The position numbers and the translations under genes are program-made. From assembly GCA_963669415.2 (NCBI GenBank), contig CAXXPS010000001.1:744001-808000 (forward strand): a stretch of DNA of 64,000 nucleotides, written 5' to 3'. Shown here one piece after another: positions 50,388 to 59,314 of the stretch (the stretch's first letter is position 1; each line of letters opens with the position of its first letter). Source of the DNA: JAWKWH01 sp963669415 (lineage in GTDB: Bacteria; Pseudomonadota; Alphaproteobacteria; Rhizobiales; Rhizobiaceae). The notes beneath the pieces were generated by a model. The model was not told where the DNA came from. It made no database searches and saw only the letters and a list, made by a program, of their open reading frames with translations.

Positions 50388-50636
50388 TCATATGTCACGG
50401 GCATCGATGCAGACGACCGGCGCACTGCGCTTGGCCAACTCACGTGTCAACCAGATCGACAGCGGTCCCGATTCATGGACGATTTTGTCCACCACTCCAG
50501 CGTGACTGGAAATGGTGCGCAAGATCGCATCCGGATCGGTCGGGCAAGAGCCCTCAAATAAAAGGATGCCATCCTCGCTCAGAATGCAAACGGCGCACTC
50601 ATCCTGCGATACATCCAAACCCACATAGTACTTCAT
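50388..50636 (-). pseudogene. IS110-family transposase, N-terminal fragment
   Basis: From ATG 50636 (AGGAGG upstream) the frame reads MKYYVGLDVSQDECAVCILS, then KIVHESGPLSIWLTRELAKR and VVCIDARDI, followed by a stop. This is the first third of an IS110 DEDD transposase, with the first Asp (GLDVS) and Glu (HESG) present. The rest of the domain and the Ser-containing C-terminal part are missing, so it is a relic. Confidence 0.85.
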
Positions 50637-50738
50637 GGTCATTCCTCCTGCGGTTCAAGGTTCCCAAGAACGACTTTAGCCGTTCCCGGTGCCCTCGAAG
50701 CCGGGATCGCAGCAGTTACGCCATGTCCGCTCAGGGCT

Positions 50739-50904
50739 GATTTTGTTGAAAAAGTCGGCCGGTTATACTTATGCCCCAAATTTGTAGAATGTGGTTTCGA
50801 TAGTGAGGCAATCTGGAAACAACATTTCCAAAGTCGCTGCTTTCTGAAATCGGTTTCTAATTTTTCAATCTAAAACTCCGACCACCGACTTTTTCATCAA
50901 AATC
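50739..50904. mobile_element. MITE-like element, 166 bp
   Basis: Terminal inverted repeats GATTTTGTTGAAAAAGTCGG (50739-50758) and, inverted, GATTTTGATGAAAAAGTCGG (50885-50904) differ at one base. The 4-base duplication GGCT flanks it on both sides. There is no coding capacity. The ends share TGTTGAAAAAGTCG with the IS1182-type element at 44131, so a related transposase probably moved it. Confidence 0.85.
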
Positions 50905-51049
50905 GGCTCAAAAACTGACCTTCGCCGCAAATGGCATGGATGACCGCTTTGCGCCCCCAATGCAGACGTTCTTCGGTTTTCTACAGTATCCTGAAAGCGG
51001 ACGTTGTGGCGTTGGGTATTCTGTGTCCGCAGAGCGGATGTAGCTGGCG
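50905..51049 (+). repeat. Dispersed intergenic repeat, copy E
   Basis: This begins with GGCTCAAAAACTGACC right after the MITE, then GGATGACCGCTTTGCGCCCC, ATCCTGAAAGCGGACGTTG and GTGTCCGCAGAGCGGA. The MITE sits exactly at its left boundary; the first four bases are part of the target duplication. Confidence 0.8.
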
Positions 51050-51165
51050 TGCTGAGCCGCTGGGTGCGACCCAAAACTCGATGAACCAAAACTGAATACC
51101 AGGTTCAAGATCGTTTCAGCATGGATTGTCGATACTCCATTCCAGTTAAGGGGAAGGAGGATCAA

Positions 51166-51711
51166 ATGTTTACCCGCACACTGTCAGCAATACTCGTCGC
51201 CGCTTCACTCGTATCAGGTGGAGCAACCACTCACGCAAACGCCGGTTCAAAGCTTGAAAACGCAGTTTACAAAGCCGTCGTGAAGCAAAAATCAACCAAA
51301 CGGGTTCGTGCCAGCCGTGGACACGAGTTCAATATCAAGAAGGTATCGGTTTCGCGCACCCCCACGGGCTATTTGGCCAAGGGCCAATTGTCTCACCATC
51401 TGAGTTTCCGCAAGGACGATCAGTATTACTACACGATTGAGATCAACCGCTCCGGTGTCATCACCAGGTTCGATGAGAAGATCAATCGCGGTGGTTTCAC
51501 GACCACGCTTCTCAAACTGCCGGTTGGCGAACTGATCAAGGCCAAATCGAAAGGCAAAGTCGACGCAAAGACTTCGAAAGCCGGTATCGAGGCCGCCGGT
51601 CGGTGGCTGGGCAGCAAGCTCGACGGAAACTGGGAGGCAGCCGCACGGAAGATCGTTGTGGTTGTTGGATTGCAGGTCGCAAAAAGCAGGCGGCTCGGCA
51701 CCAGATTCTAG
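51166..51711 (+). CDS. Secreted hypothetical protein (181 residues)
   Basis: I chose ATG 51166 (MFTRTLSAILVAASLVSGGA) because AAGGAGG precedes it. The signal peptide is cleaved near HANA. The mature protein is basic and may be a beta/alpha domain: GHEFNIKKVSVSRTPTGYLA, KGQLSHHLSFRKDDQYYYTI and GVITRFDEKINRGGFTT look like strands. No family recognised. Confidence 0.65.
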   Translation: MFTRTLSAILVAASLVSGGATTHANAGSKLENAVYKAVVKQKSTKRVRASRGHEFNIKKVSVSRTPTGYLAKGQLSHHLSFRKDDQYYYTIEINRSGVITRFDEKINRGGFTTTLLKLPVGELIKAKSKGKVDAKTSKAGIEAAGRWLGSKLDGNWEAAARKIVVVVGLQVAKSRRLGTRF

Positions 51712-51743
51712 CCACCAAACAAAGATCAATGCCTAGTTTCTCA

Positions 51744-51769
51744 AGCGGGGAATCGTCTGGTTCCCCGCT
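51744..51769 (+). terminator. Hairpin after the secreted-protein gene
   Basis: AGCGGGGAA pairs perfectly with TTCCCCGCT around 8 bases, 32 bases after the stop codon. There is no T-run, so termination efficiency is uncertain. Confidence 0.55.
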
Positions 51770-51898
51770 GGACTGTCTTCAAGTAATTCAAATCTGGATC
51801 GAATTATGCGACTGCAATAGGCTGGCCACACCTATCAATGTTCCACGACGACTGAGTTTAATCATCAGACGAACCATCCGAAATAGCGTTCATTCATC

Positions 51899-52441
51899 AT
51901 GACCAAGCGGATTAATGCAATTTTGGTTTGGGAGATGTTTGGCGCTCTCTTCATCATTATTACTGGATCGGCATTGCATTTTGTTTTTCAGTGGACTGGA
52001 GCGTGGCCTGCAATTGCACTGGTTGCCGCGGTCAATGAATCGGTATGGGAGCATCTGAAATTGGCGTTTTGGCCAGGTGTCTTCTGGGCTTTTCTGCCGA
52101 ATGCGCTGACAAAGACATTATCGCTAGATCGAATATCAGCAAAAGGCGTGTCGCTTTTATTGACGGCGATATTCATCGTGGTCATCTTCACGACCTATAC
52201 CTACTTTCTTGGCCGAAACTTCCTCATACTTGATATCGGAACATTCGTTTTCGCTGTTGTTGCCGGCCAGGGTCTGTCGGCATGGCTAATGTCAGGCAAG
52301 TTTGCCAATTCGTTGATATCAAGGATTGGGATTTCACTGTTCTCAATTCAGCTAGTCGCCTATTCGCTTTTTACGTTCTTTCCGCCAAATCATTGGCTCT
52401 TCATTGACAATCGTACAGGATTGAGCGGCATTCCAATTTAA
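51899..52441 (+). CDS. DUF6512-like membrane protein
   Basis: A 180-residue protein with about five membrane helices. The segment GSALHFVFQWTGAWPAIALV followed by AVNESVWEHLKLAFWPGVFW is the signature of the DUF6512 family, whose function is unknown. The ATG at 51899 has no strong ribosome site, and its neighbours are unrelated. Confidence 0.7.
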   Translation: MTKRINAILVWEMFGALFIIITGSALHFVFQWTGAWPAIALVAAVNESVWEHLKLAFWPGVFWAFLPNALTKTLSLDRISAKGVSLLLTAIFIVVIFTTYTYFLGRNFLILDIGTFVFAVVAGQGLSAWLMSGKFANSLISRIGISLFSIQLVAYSLFTFFPPNHWLFIDNRTGLSGIPI

Positions 52442-52539
52442 AACTGCAGCGCAATTGGCGCGCTCTGTCAGTGACCGGTGCGATCCAAGCTGAAACAGGC
52501 TCTGAGGGGACATCAACCATTGATGCTGGCATGTCCAAA

Positions 52540-52685
52540 TGGGCTTGAAGCCGCCGATTACCGCACTGCCCTCGGACGACTGCTTCGCGCCCCCAATGCA
52601 GACGTTCGCTGGCTTTCTTGTGAGCCCTGAAAACAGACATTTCGGCATTGGATAATCAATGACCGCAAAGCGGACAAAGCCGACA
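52540..52685 (+). repeat. Dispersed intergenic repeat, copy F
   Basis: This contains GACGACTGCTTCGCGCCCCC, GCAGACGTTCG, CCCTGAAAACAGACATTTCG and AATGACCGCAAAGCGGACAA. It lies between the convergent membrane-protein and hydrolase genes. Confidence 0.7.
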
Positions 52686-52729
52686 GTGGGTCCAACGGGC
52701 TGAACGACTGTTTATCATACTGAAGAATG

Positions 52730-54484
52730 TTAACGCATCACCGGGACCAACAGGTACGAGTCGTAGTCGCCACCCGTGTGAATCGTGTGATGTCCTTCAT
52801 TGATCGTACGGGCATGTGCAAGCATTGGATGCTCGAACAGGTCACGCCCCTGAACGACCAGTCGAAGTGCTTCTCCTGCCCGAAACAAGGTGCTGCTTGG
52901 CAAGATTTCGATCTCGACGGGGATAACGTCACCAGGCGAGATATCGAGTGATTGCTCATGGGCCAGAACAGGTTGCCAGGGTGTTGAACGAGCTTGATCC
53001 AGTTCGCGATGAGAGACACGCAGCCATCCCATCGCCACCGGCCCCTTGGTGTATCCTGTCTTGGCATAGAAATGGACCGGCTCACCGGCCGCGTCCAGCT
53101 TCTCGACTCCGACAAAGAGGTCCATATCATCACCGCGGTCGGTAGAGATCCACAGCCTGAGCTTCATGTTGCCGCTCAGCTCGGTGTCCTGATCGAAGGT
53201 ATAGGTGAAGAAGACCGCTTCGCTTGAGGGGTCATATTCGGCGGCAGAAACGGAGGCCTGACGTGTCGGCATCAGCTCACCTGTTGCTGAGTCAAGGTAC
53301 ATCTTCCGATACTCAGTGCCCGGGATCGGCCAATCCTCAACAAACCTTACGCTATAGGTTTCCAGGCTCTCGCGGACCTCCAGACGCACGCGGGCGCGCG
53401 CATCAAATCCGTTGTCCGCGCCTTTGAGAAAATGATCGAAGAAGGTCAGCTGTGTCTCCAGCGCCTCCGCGCTGTAGTAGGTTTCCCATTTCTGTCGTCC
53501 ATGTGTGAAGAGCCATTTCTGCTTGGAGGCAATCTGTTTGTAACCCTCGAACGAACCGCGTGTGTGCAGCCCCTGGTCCGACCAGGTCGCACAGATCAGG
53601 GCAGGAACCTGAATATCAGGCAAGCTTATGCCTGACGGCGGCATCATCCGCGCCTGTATGCTTCTCATCAGGAATGGCCGATCCTGTCCGAACCGGAAGA
53701 TCAGGGGGTGCGGCAGCGGGCTTTGATGGGCAAGGTTGCTGATCCTGTTAAGCCAGAAGGATGTGAAGGCGGTCTCGGGAATGCCGCCGTGAAACAGCAC
53801 TTCGCGGAAATTGTCTGACTGGCCTTCCCAGGGGATAATGGCCTTCAGCGAAGGCGGATTACCGCTGGCTGCAACCCACTGCGAAATGGCGAGGTAGGAG
53901 ACCCCGTTCAGGCCGACACTGCCGTTGCTCCATGGTTGGGCACCGGCCCATTCGACTGCATCATAGAAGTCTTCGCCGTCCCGAATGCTCAGCACATGTG
54001 CGTCGCCTTCGGACGCGCCGTAGCCACGGGTATCGACGTATACAACGGCATAGCCATTCCTCACCCAGAAGGCAGGATCCGGTGCTTCCCAGGCTGTCCA
54101 GCGGCTCACGCTGAAGGAACCCAGATCGAATTCGGGATTCAGAGATATGTTCAGGACAGCCGGGTATCCTTCGGTGCCCCCATCCTTGTTGTAAGCTGTG
54201 AAGGCCATGACCACAGGATAGGTCCCTTCCTGTGTGGGTCTGAAAACCTTTGCCGAAAGCCTTGTTCCATCCCGCGCCAAGACTGGGACATCCTCCTCAA
54301 TGATCACCCGGCCCTCCAGGTCCGCCGTATCGACCAGCTCGATGAACCCGGTTTCAGGATCAAAGATTTCAGGGTTGGCCACCGCCACTTCGCCGCCGGA
54401 GGGCGCTGTAATTCGCAGGAAAACTGCGACACCGCCAACGATGACTGCGATCAGGACGAAGAAACGAATGATCCAGCGCTTCAT
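52730..54484 (-). CDS. CocE/NonD-family hydrolase (peptidase S15 type)
   Basis: A 584-residue protein with an N-terminal membrane anchor (WIIRFFVLIAVIVGGVAVFL). The catalytic domain follows the X-Pro dipeptidyl-peptidase/cocaine-esterase pattern: PVVMAFTAYNKD, VVYVDTRGYGASEGDAH (oxyanion region) and the nucleophile in GLNGVSYLAISQW. The C-terminal jelly-roll domain (AVFFTYTFDQDTELSGNMKL, then GVEKLDAAGE) is present. Such enzymes are serine hydrolases acting on esters or peptides. AAGGAG precedes the ATG. It is a single gene between repeats F and G. Confidence 0.9.
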   Translation of the reverse strand: MKRWIIRFFVLIAVIVGGVAVFLRITAPSGGEVAVANPEIFDPETGFIELVDTADLEGRVIIEEDVPVLARDGTRLSAKVFRPTQEGTYPVVMAFTAYNKDGGTEGYPAVLNISLNPEFDLGSFSVSRWTAWEAPDPAFWVRNGYAVVYVDTRGYGASEGDAHVLSIRDGEDFYDAVEWAGAQPWSNGSVGLNGVSYLAISQWVAASGNPPSLKAIIPWEGQSDNFREVLFHGGIPETAFTSFWLNRISNLAHQSPLPHPLIFRFGQDRPFLMRSIQARMMPPSGISLPDIQVPALICATWSDQGLHTRGSFEGYKQIASKQKWLFTHGRQKWETYYSAEALETQLTFFDHFLKGADNGFDARARVRLEVRESLETYSVRFVEDWPIPGTEYRKMYLDSATGELMPTRQASVSAAEYDPSSEAVFFTYTFDQDTELSGNMKLRLWISTDRGDDMDLFVGVEKLDAAGEPVHFYAKTGYTKGPVAMGWLRVSHRELDQARSTPWQPVLAHEQSLDISPGDVIPVEIEILPSSTLFRAGEALRLVVQGRDLFEHPMLAHARTINEGHHTIHTGGDYDSYLLVPVMR

Positions 54485-54677
54485 GGGGAAACTCCTTGCA
54501 GCTCAAAATTGACAGACAAGCTGTGGTTTGTCCGCTTACCGTGTCCGATCATGATCTCAATTTTCTAGTCATACGGTCAATTGATACGGAGCGTCACCAC
54601 GCGTCGGAACGCGCTGGAATTAGCGCTGGTGCGAATGCAAAGCCGACGCTCACACGCAATGCGGCATCGGTCTATAT
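54485..54677. other. Promoter region of the CocE hydrolase
   Basis: No gene is visible in this stretch; repeat copy G follows immediately. Confidence 0.4.
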
Positions 54678-54819
54678 GGGCTCGGAGCTGACATCCGGAG
54701 TAATCTGGAAGGCTGCTTTGCGCCCCCAAATCGGACGTTGGTCAATCTCTGATGAGACCCTGAAAGCGGACATTGCAGCTTTGGGTATTCAATGTCTACA
54801 GAGCGGACAATGTTGCCAT
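54678..54819 (+). repeat. Dispersed intergenic repeat, copy G
   Basis: The full-length copy reads GGGCTCGGAGCTGACATCCG, GCTGCTTTGCGCCCCCAAAT, CGGACGTTGGTCAATCTCTG, CTGAAAGCGGACATTGCAGC and TCAATGTCTACAGAGCGGA. The GCGGACATTG / CAATGTC hairpin is intact. Confidence 0.8.
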
Positions 54820-54946
54820 TGGTAGAGCTTGAATACATTGCCATTCCGTCACGTGCGGATACCGATGGCAACGATCGTCCGGCTGCCCCGGGGACGGCCG
54901 AGAGACAGGTTTTCGAGGGATCCGATTTCGATGTGTTCTGACTCTG

Positions 54947-55684
54947 CTACCGATCCAGACCGAGACATTTCCTGATGTGTGCGAGCGCGATCGCGACGCC
55001 GCGCTCGCCCTTATCAACTGTGGCGTCGGTCGCGGTCCGGCAAAACCAGTGGTCACCCTCACTGGCTCGCGCTATTTCGACGGTCTCGGGTGCCAGCGCC
55101 TGCATCAGCCCCGTTTCGCCCGCGCCGGCATGATCGAACGGATAGTCAGCTCCGGCGGGAAACAACGGGTGAATGCGGATCATTGAGAAGGGATCCTCGC
55201 CGGCAGCGTGCTGCGCATAGTAGTCCTGCATCGCATTATCGCCCCACCAGGCTGCACCTTGCGTTGCCTCGAGATGGCGGAAGATCACGTTTCGGGCGGC
55301 AAGCCGGAAGGCGAGATCGGTCGGCATGCCCTGGTAGAAATTCTCGGTCTGGTGATGAATTATGCCATGGATGTTGCGGAAGCCGCCCTTGAGCATCGCC
55401 GCGAACAAGGCTTCGGCAAAGGTCAGGATGGCATCGGCATCGACATGCAGCGTGCCCGTTCCCTCGGGGCCGGCCACTGCATGGGAAGCGGCACCATAGG
55501 CAAATGGCGGCATGACGACGATTTTGTCGCCCAGGCGTTCGAGCACTTCGGTCACGGCGAGGAGGTCGACGCCTGACGGCAGATGCTGGCCGTGGTATTC
55601 AAGTACTCCGATGGGCAGCACGAAGGGGATGCCCTTGTCCTGTGCGGCCTTGAGTTCCCGGGGGCGCATTCTTTCGAATCTCAT
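54947..55684 (-). CDS. Creatininase-family amidohydrolase
   Basis: I chose ATG 55684 (MRFERMRPRELKAAQDKGIP) with GGAAGAAG upstream; an earlier ATG at 55723 is weaker. The 245-residue protein has the creatininase metal motif PIGVLEYHGQHLPSGVDLLA (Glu, His, Asp ligands), then the later ligands in GGFRNIHGIIHHQTENF. Family members open cyclic amides such as creatinine. It is divergent from the PLP lyase operon; together with the ABC importer and glycosidase-like gene it forms a probable catabolic locus. Confidence 0.87.
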   Translation of the reverse strand: MRFERMRPRELKAAQDKGIPFVLPIGVLEYHGQHLPSGVDLLAVTEVLERLGDKIVVMPPFAYGAASHAVAGPEGTGTLHVDADAILTFAEALFAAMLKGGFRNIHGIIHHQTENFYQGMPTDLAFRLAARNVIFRHLEATQGAAWWGDNAMQDYYAQHAAGEDPFSMIRIHPLFPAGADYPFDHAGAGETGLMQALAPETVEIARASEGDHWFCRTATDATVDKGERGVAIALAHIRKCLGLDR

Positions 55685-55846
55685 GGCTTCTTCCTGTTTC
55701 CGCAATTCTTGCGGCTTGAGCACGCAGTACGCAGATCTTGCGCCAGAATTCGACCGGTTTCCACTGTCGGTTTTTCGTTTGTCCGGGTAGCATCATTGGG
55801 TATGGACTGATGACAAGGTCCATGACGCAATGCGAGGAAGGCTGTC

Positions 55847-56107
55847 ATGAAGGTCGCGATCGAGTTGTTCCGGGAGGTTTTTACCCAGCTCGAACGCGTT
55901 ATCGCCGAAGCGGGCGGGATCACGGTTTCGGCCTTTCGTTATCCCACCGGCGTCAAAGCATTGCGGTTTACAACGGCGCGGGGCCAGATCATCGTGGTGC
56001 CGCCGGGCGGAATTTGGCGTGCATCGTTTTCCTTTGGCACGGTCGCGGCGCAGAATGCGTCGGCGCTGGTTGAGCGCATCGCTACCATCCGGAGTGGCAA
56101 GGCATGA
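55847..56107 (+). CDS. Hypothetical protein in the PLP-lyase operon
   Basis: An 86-residue protein after GAGGAAGG. It starts MKVAIELFREVFTQLERVIA and has a strand-rich centre (ITVSAFRYPTGVKALRFTT, QIIVVPPGGIWRASFSFGT). The stop overlaps the start of the lyase gene (ATGA), so they are coupled. It may be a small partner of the enzyme; no family recognised. Confidence 0.65.
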   Translation: MKVAIELFREVFTQLERVIAEAGGITVSAFRYPTGVKALRFTTARGQIIVVPPGGIWRASFSFGTVAAQNASALVERIATIRSGKA

Positions 56108-57045
56108 TCGGCCTTCACGATATCGAAGCGGCACGAGCACGTATCGCTTCCAGCATTCGCCAGACACCGATCATGGCGCTGCAGCGTGCCGGCAAGCCGC
56201 TGGCGTTGGAAGCGGAAGTCATCGCCAAGCTTGAGCTTCACCAGATCACCGGCAGCTTCAAGGCGCGCGGCGCGATGAATCGGCTGTTGTCATTATCACC
56301 AGAGGTGGCGGCACGCGGGATCATCGCGGCCTCCGGCGGCAATCACGGGCTGGCGGTCGCCTATGCTGCGCAAACGGCCGGCCATCGAGCGCGCATCTAT
56401 TGCCCCGATAATGTAGCACCATCGAAAGTCGAACGCATGCGCAGGTTCGGTGCCGAGGTGTTCACCGGTGGCGCGGACTTTTCCATTGCTGATGCCGCAG
56501 CGAGGGCCGACGCTGAGGCGAGCGGGGCTATATATTTCCATCCATTCGCCGATCCCGAGGTGGTAGCCGGCCAAGGTACGGTTGGCCTCGAACTTGCTGA
56601 ACAGATTGCCGAATTCGACACTCTCCTCGTCGCCATCGGCGGCGCCGGGCTGATGGCCGGCATGGCGACAGCACTGCGCGCGCTGAAACCCGATCTGCGC
56701 ATCATCGGTGTCGAACCGGAAGGTGCGCCGACTCTCAAGGCCTGTCTCGATGCAGGTAAACTCGTGACATTGCCCGAGATTACCAGCAGGGTGCCGACGC
56801 TATCGGCGCGCACGACCGACCCGAGGATCTTCGAGATCGCGAAATCGGTGCTCGACGATATCGTGCTGATCCCGGACGATGCGACAGGGGAAGCCGCGCG
56901 CTGGCTGTGGTCGGAATTCGCCATCGCCGCTGATCTCGCCGGTTCCGCTTCGGTGGCAGCATTGATACACAAGCCGGATTCGGTTGCAGGAAGCGGACGT
57001 ATTGCGTTGCTCGTGTGCGGCAGCGGGCTCGACGGAACGATTTGA
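56104..57045 (+). CDS. Threonine/serine dehydratase-like PLP enzyme
   Basis: A 313-residue fold-type II PLP enzyme. The cofactor Lys is in HQITGSFKARGAMNR and the phosphate-binding loops are in IAASGGNHGLAVAYAA and AIGGAGLMAGMATALRA; the ring-stacking motif is VCGSGLDG near the end. There is no regulatory ACT domain, so it is a catabolic type. It would eliminate water or ammonia from a serine/threonine-like substrate. It is coupled to the small upstream gene and followed after 15 bases by the glycosidase-like gene. Confidence 0.9.
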   Translation: MIGLHDIEAARARIASSIRQTPIMALQRAGKPLALEAEVIAKLELHQITGSFKARGAMNRLLSLSPEVAARGIIAASGGNHGLAVAYAAQTAGHRARIYCPDNVAPSKVERMRRFGAEVFTGGADFSIADAAARADAEASGAIYFHPFADPEVVAGQGTVGLELAEQIAEFDTLLVAIGGAGLMAGMATALRALKPDLRIIGVEPEGAPTLKACLDAGKLVTLPEITSRVPTLSARTTDPRIFEIAKSVLDDIVLIPDDATGEAARWLWSEFAIAADLAGSASVAALIHKPDSVAGSGRIALLVCGSGLDGTI

Positions 57046-57060
57046 GGAGGAAGTAAAGCG

Positions 57061-58719
57061 ATGTTTAAGCGGCAAGAGCGACTCGATCTGGCCGGAAGGG
57101 TGATGGTGACAGGCGCCGATCGGCATCCGCACGCATCGAGACGTTTGCGAGAGGCCTTTCCGTCCATCGACTGGTGTTCCGGTGAAGGTGCGGGACCGCG
57201 CCTGACGCTGAAGGAAAGCAGCCGGCCGGAAGCGAGTTACCGGATAACGGTCGAACGCACCGCAGACGGGCCGCAGGTGACGATCGAAGGCGGCCCCTTC
57301 TCCGGCATCATCTTCGGCACCGAGGACCTGATCGGTCGTGGCGGCACCCATCCCGGACGGCTGGTGCTGCCACGCGAAACAATCGACGAAACACCGGGCC
57401 TCACATACCGCACCTTCTGGACATGGGACCACTCGACCAACTGGGAACTGAGCCAGATCGGCCAACAGGAAATCGGCGTATTCAACCCGTATGGAAAGCC
57501 GCCGAATGGTTTTCTCGCCGACTACAAGCGCTGCGTCGATTTCTGTTCGCAACACCGGATTTCGGCAATCGTGATCTATGGTTTCCTGCGCGACTCGCAT
57601 GGCGGCGTAGCGACCGCGCAGGAGCTCTGCCACTACGCGTACGAGCGCGGAGTGCGCATCCTGCCCGGCATCGCGATCGGTTCCTATGGCGGCGTCTATT
57701 GGGAAGGCAACAGCCCTTGGAACCTCGCCAACTGGCTTAAACAAAACCCGCAACATACTGCGACGCTGGAAAAGGGCGTTGGCTTCCAGATCTCCGATCT
57801 CGCCTTCCCGCTAAATTTCCCGAAATCCGAATACACGTTGTCGGCCTGTCCCTCGGCGCCTGAAACCATCCAGTGGATGGAGGATGCGGTTGCCTGGCTC
57901 ACCGAGACTTTCGAAATCGGTGGGATCAACATCGAGGCCGGCGACTACGGCGTGTGCGGCTGCGAAAGGTGCAGCTTGCGACGCGACAATCCGGGGGAGG
58001 CGGCCAGGCGGCGCGATACCTTCGGCGACTACTGGTCGCATACCGACATGGCGGAGAATTTCCCCCGCCTTTACAACCGCGCAAGGTTGATCAAGCCGGA
58101 CCTGTGGATTTATTCGGAAATCCAGTGGGATAATCTGCTCGACCCGGTGGCGCACGAGGCGCAGCAGAAACTGCCGAAAGGCGGCATCTATCAGCACACG
58201 ACTAACCGCACCTACTGGAGCCGTATCCGGGACGAGTTGACTCGCCCGTATGTCGAGGGCCTGCCGATGCAACCGAACGTGCTCAGGTGCCAGTTTGCCT
58301 GCCAGTGGAACGGCGACGAGCGCAGTGAGCGCTATGCGCTCAACGCGCGGGTATTCGGCGAGATGGCGCAGCTCTCGGCGAATACTGGCATGCAGGGGTT
58401 GACGATCTGGGGTGAACCCTCTCCCTATCATGCCACCGTCGAACTTTCCTATCGCGCGTTTGCCGAATTCTCCTGGTCGCCGAAAACAAATTGGGAGGAA
58501 TTCGTCGCAGGAACCGCGGCCGACCTGTTGGATGGCCGGGAAGCCGCTGAATCGTTCATCGCAATCGCCGAGGAACTCAACGCTCACCAGATCATGGATC
58601 CCGAACGCCTGAAGACACTCCGCAGGCAAGCGGCCGGACATCGCGCAGACAATGCGGCGGGACGGCGCTGGCTGTCGCTGGAGGACCAAATCACACGCCG
58701 GATTTTCATGGGCGCATGA
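57061..58719 (+). CDS. Glycosidase-like TIM-barrel protein of unknown specificity
   Basis: A 552-residue protein after GAGGAGG. Residues about 10-100 form a GH20-type N-terminal domain (SGIIFGTEDLIGRGGTHPGR). The barrel (about 115-470) contains TFWTWDHSTNWELSQIG, FLADYKRCVDFCSQHRISA, ILPGIAIGSYGGVYWEGNSP and GGINIEAGDYGVCGCERCSL, then WIYSEIQWDNLL and TIWGEPSPYHATVELSYRAF. The Cys-rich CGCERC sits where DUF4838-type proteins have similar cysteines. Acidic residues in EAGDYG and YSEIQWD could be catalytic. It has no signal peptide, so it acts inside the cell, probably on the compound brought in by the nearby importer. Confidence 0.65.
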   Translation: MFKRQERLDLAGRVMVTGADRHPHASRRLREAFPSIDWCSGEGAGPRLTLKESSRPEASYRITVERTADGPQVTIEGGPFSGIIFGTEDLIGRGGTHPGRLVLPRETIDETPGLTYRTFWTWDHSTNWELSQIGQQEIGVFNPYGKPPNGFLADYKRCVDFCSQHRISAIVIYGFLRDSHGGVATAQELCHYAYERGVRILPGIAIGSYGGVYWEGNSPWNLANWLKQNPQHTATLEKGVGFQISDLAFPLNFPKSEYTLSACPSAPETIQWMEDAVAWLTETFEIGGINIEAGDYGVCGCERCSLRRDNPGEAARRRDTFGDYWSHTDMAENFPRLYNRARLIKPDLWIYSEIQWDNLLDPVAHEAQQKLPKGGIYQHTTNRTYWSRIRDELTRPYVEGLPMQPNVLRCQFACQWNGDERSERYALNARVFGEMAQLSANTGMQGLTIWGEPSPYHATVELSYRAFAEFSWSPKTNWEEFVAGTAADLLDGREAAESFIAIAEELNAHQIMDPERLKTLRRQAAGHRADNAAGRRWLSLEDQITRRIFMGA

Positions 58720-58738
58720 AGTGCCGGTAAAGCGATGA

Positions 58739-58876
58739 TCAGATCAGGGCGCGGTCAAGATGGACGTAGCCGCCGTCGGGGAACCGCCACTAACCGGTGG
58801 TATGGCTGGCGCGCGGCGATAGCAGGTACACTGCAGAACCGACGATCTCCCTGGGCTTTGTCCTGCCGAAGCACCG
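58739..58876 (-). pseudogene. Remnant of a short-chain dehydrogenase (C-terminal end)
   Basis: The minus strand reads CFGRTKPREIVGSAVYLLSP and RASHTTG, a stop, then WRFPDGGYVHLDRALI and a stop. This is the C-terminal GRxxxPxEIVGAAVFLxS...TG...VDGGY part of FabG-like SDRs. An in-frame stop and the missing Rossmann half make it a relic. The 595-base gap otherwise holds repeat copy H. Confidence 0.7.
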
Positions 58877-59029
58877 ATGTGCGAATGACCGCATAGCGGA
58901 AATGCTGGCCTGCGCTGAAATCAACGTTTTGATCAAAAGGGGACTTCTGCCGCTAGCGGCGGATGCGAAATGTGTTTGTCGATTTGCCGAAAGCCGACAT
59001 TCGAACACAGAAATCTTGTTCTTGGGGGT

Positions 59030-59130
59030 TGAATGACAGCAATGCGCCCCCAAATCGGACGTTCGGCATCTTCTGATGAGATCCTGAAAGCAGACATTTC
59101 GGCTTTGGGCGTTCAATGTCTGTAAAGTGG
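59030..59130 (+). repeat. Dispersed intergenic repeat, copy H
   Basis: This contains AATGCGCCCCCAAATCGGAC, GTTCGGCATCTTCTGATGAG, ATCCTGAAAGCAGACATTTC and GTTCAATGTCTGTAAAG. It is the last copy seen in the window and lies downstream of the SDR remnant. Confidence 0.75.
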
Positions 59131-59314
59131 TGTGGATTCAATTGATCGCCGCAATGAGCCCGGGGCGGTAATTCAAACGATGGATGACCTTGACCGCTTA
59201 GTACCACTATGGGTAATTCCGTTTGGAATTGCAGGTCATTCTCGAAGGCCTGTCTTCCCGCTTCCTGGCGCGCGCACGAGCAATTACAAGACATCGCTTT
59301 CGTGTCGGGTTTTC

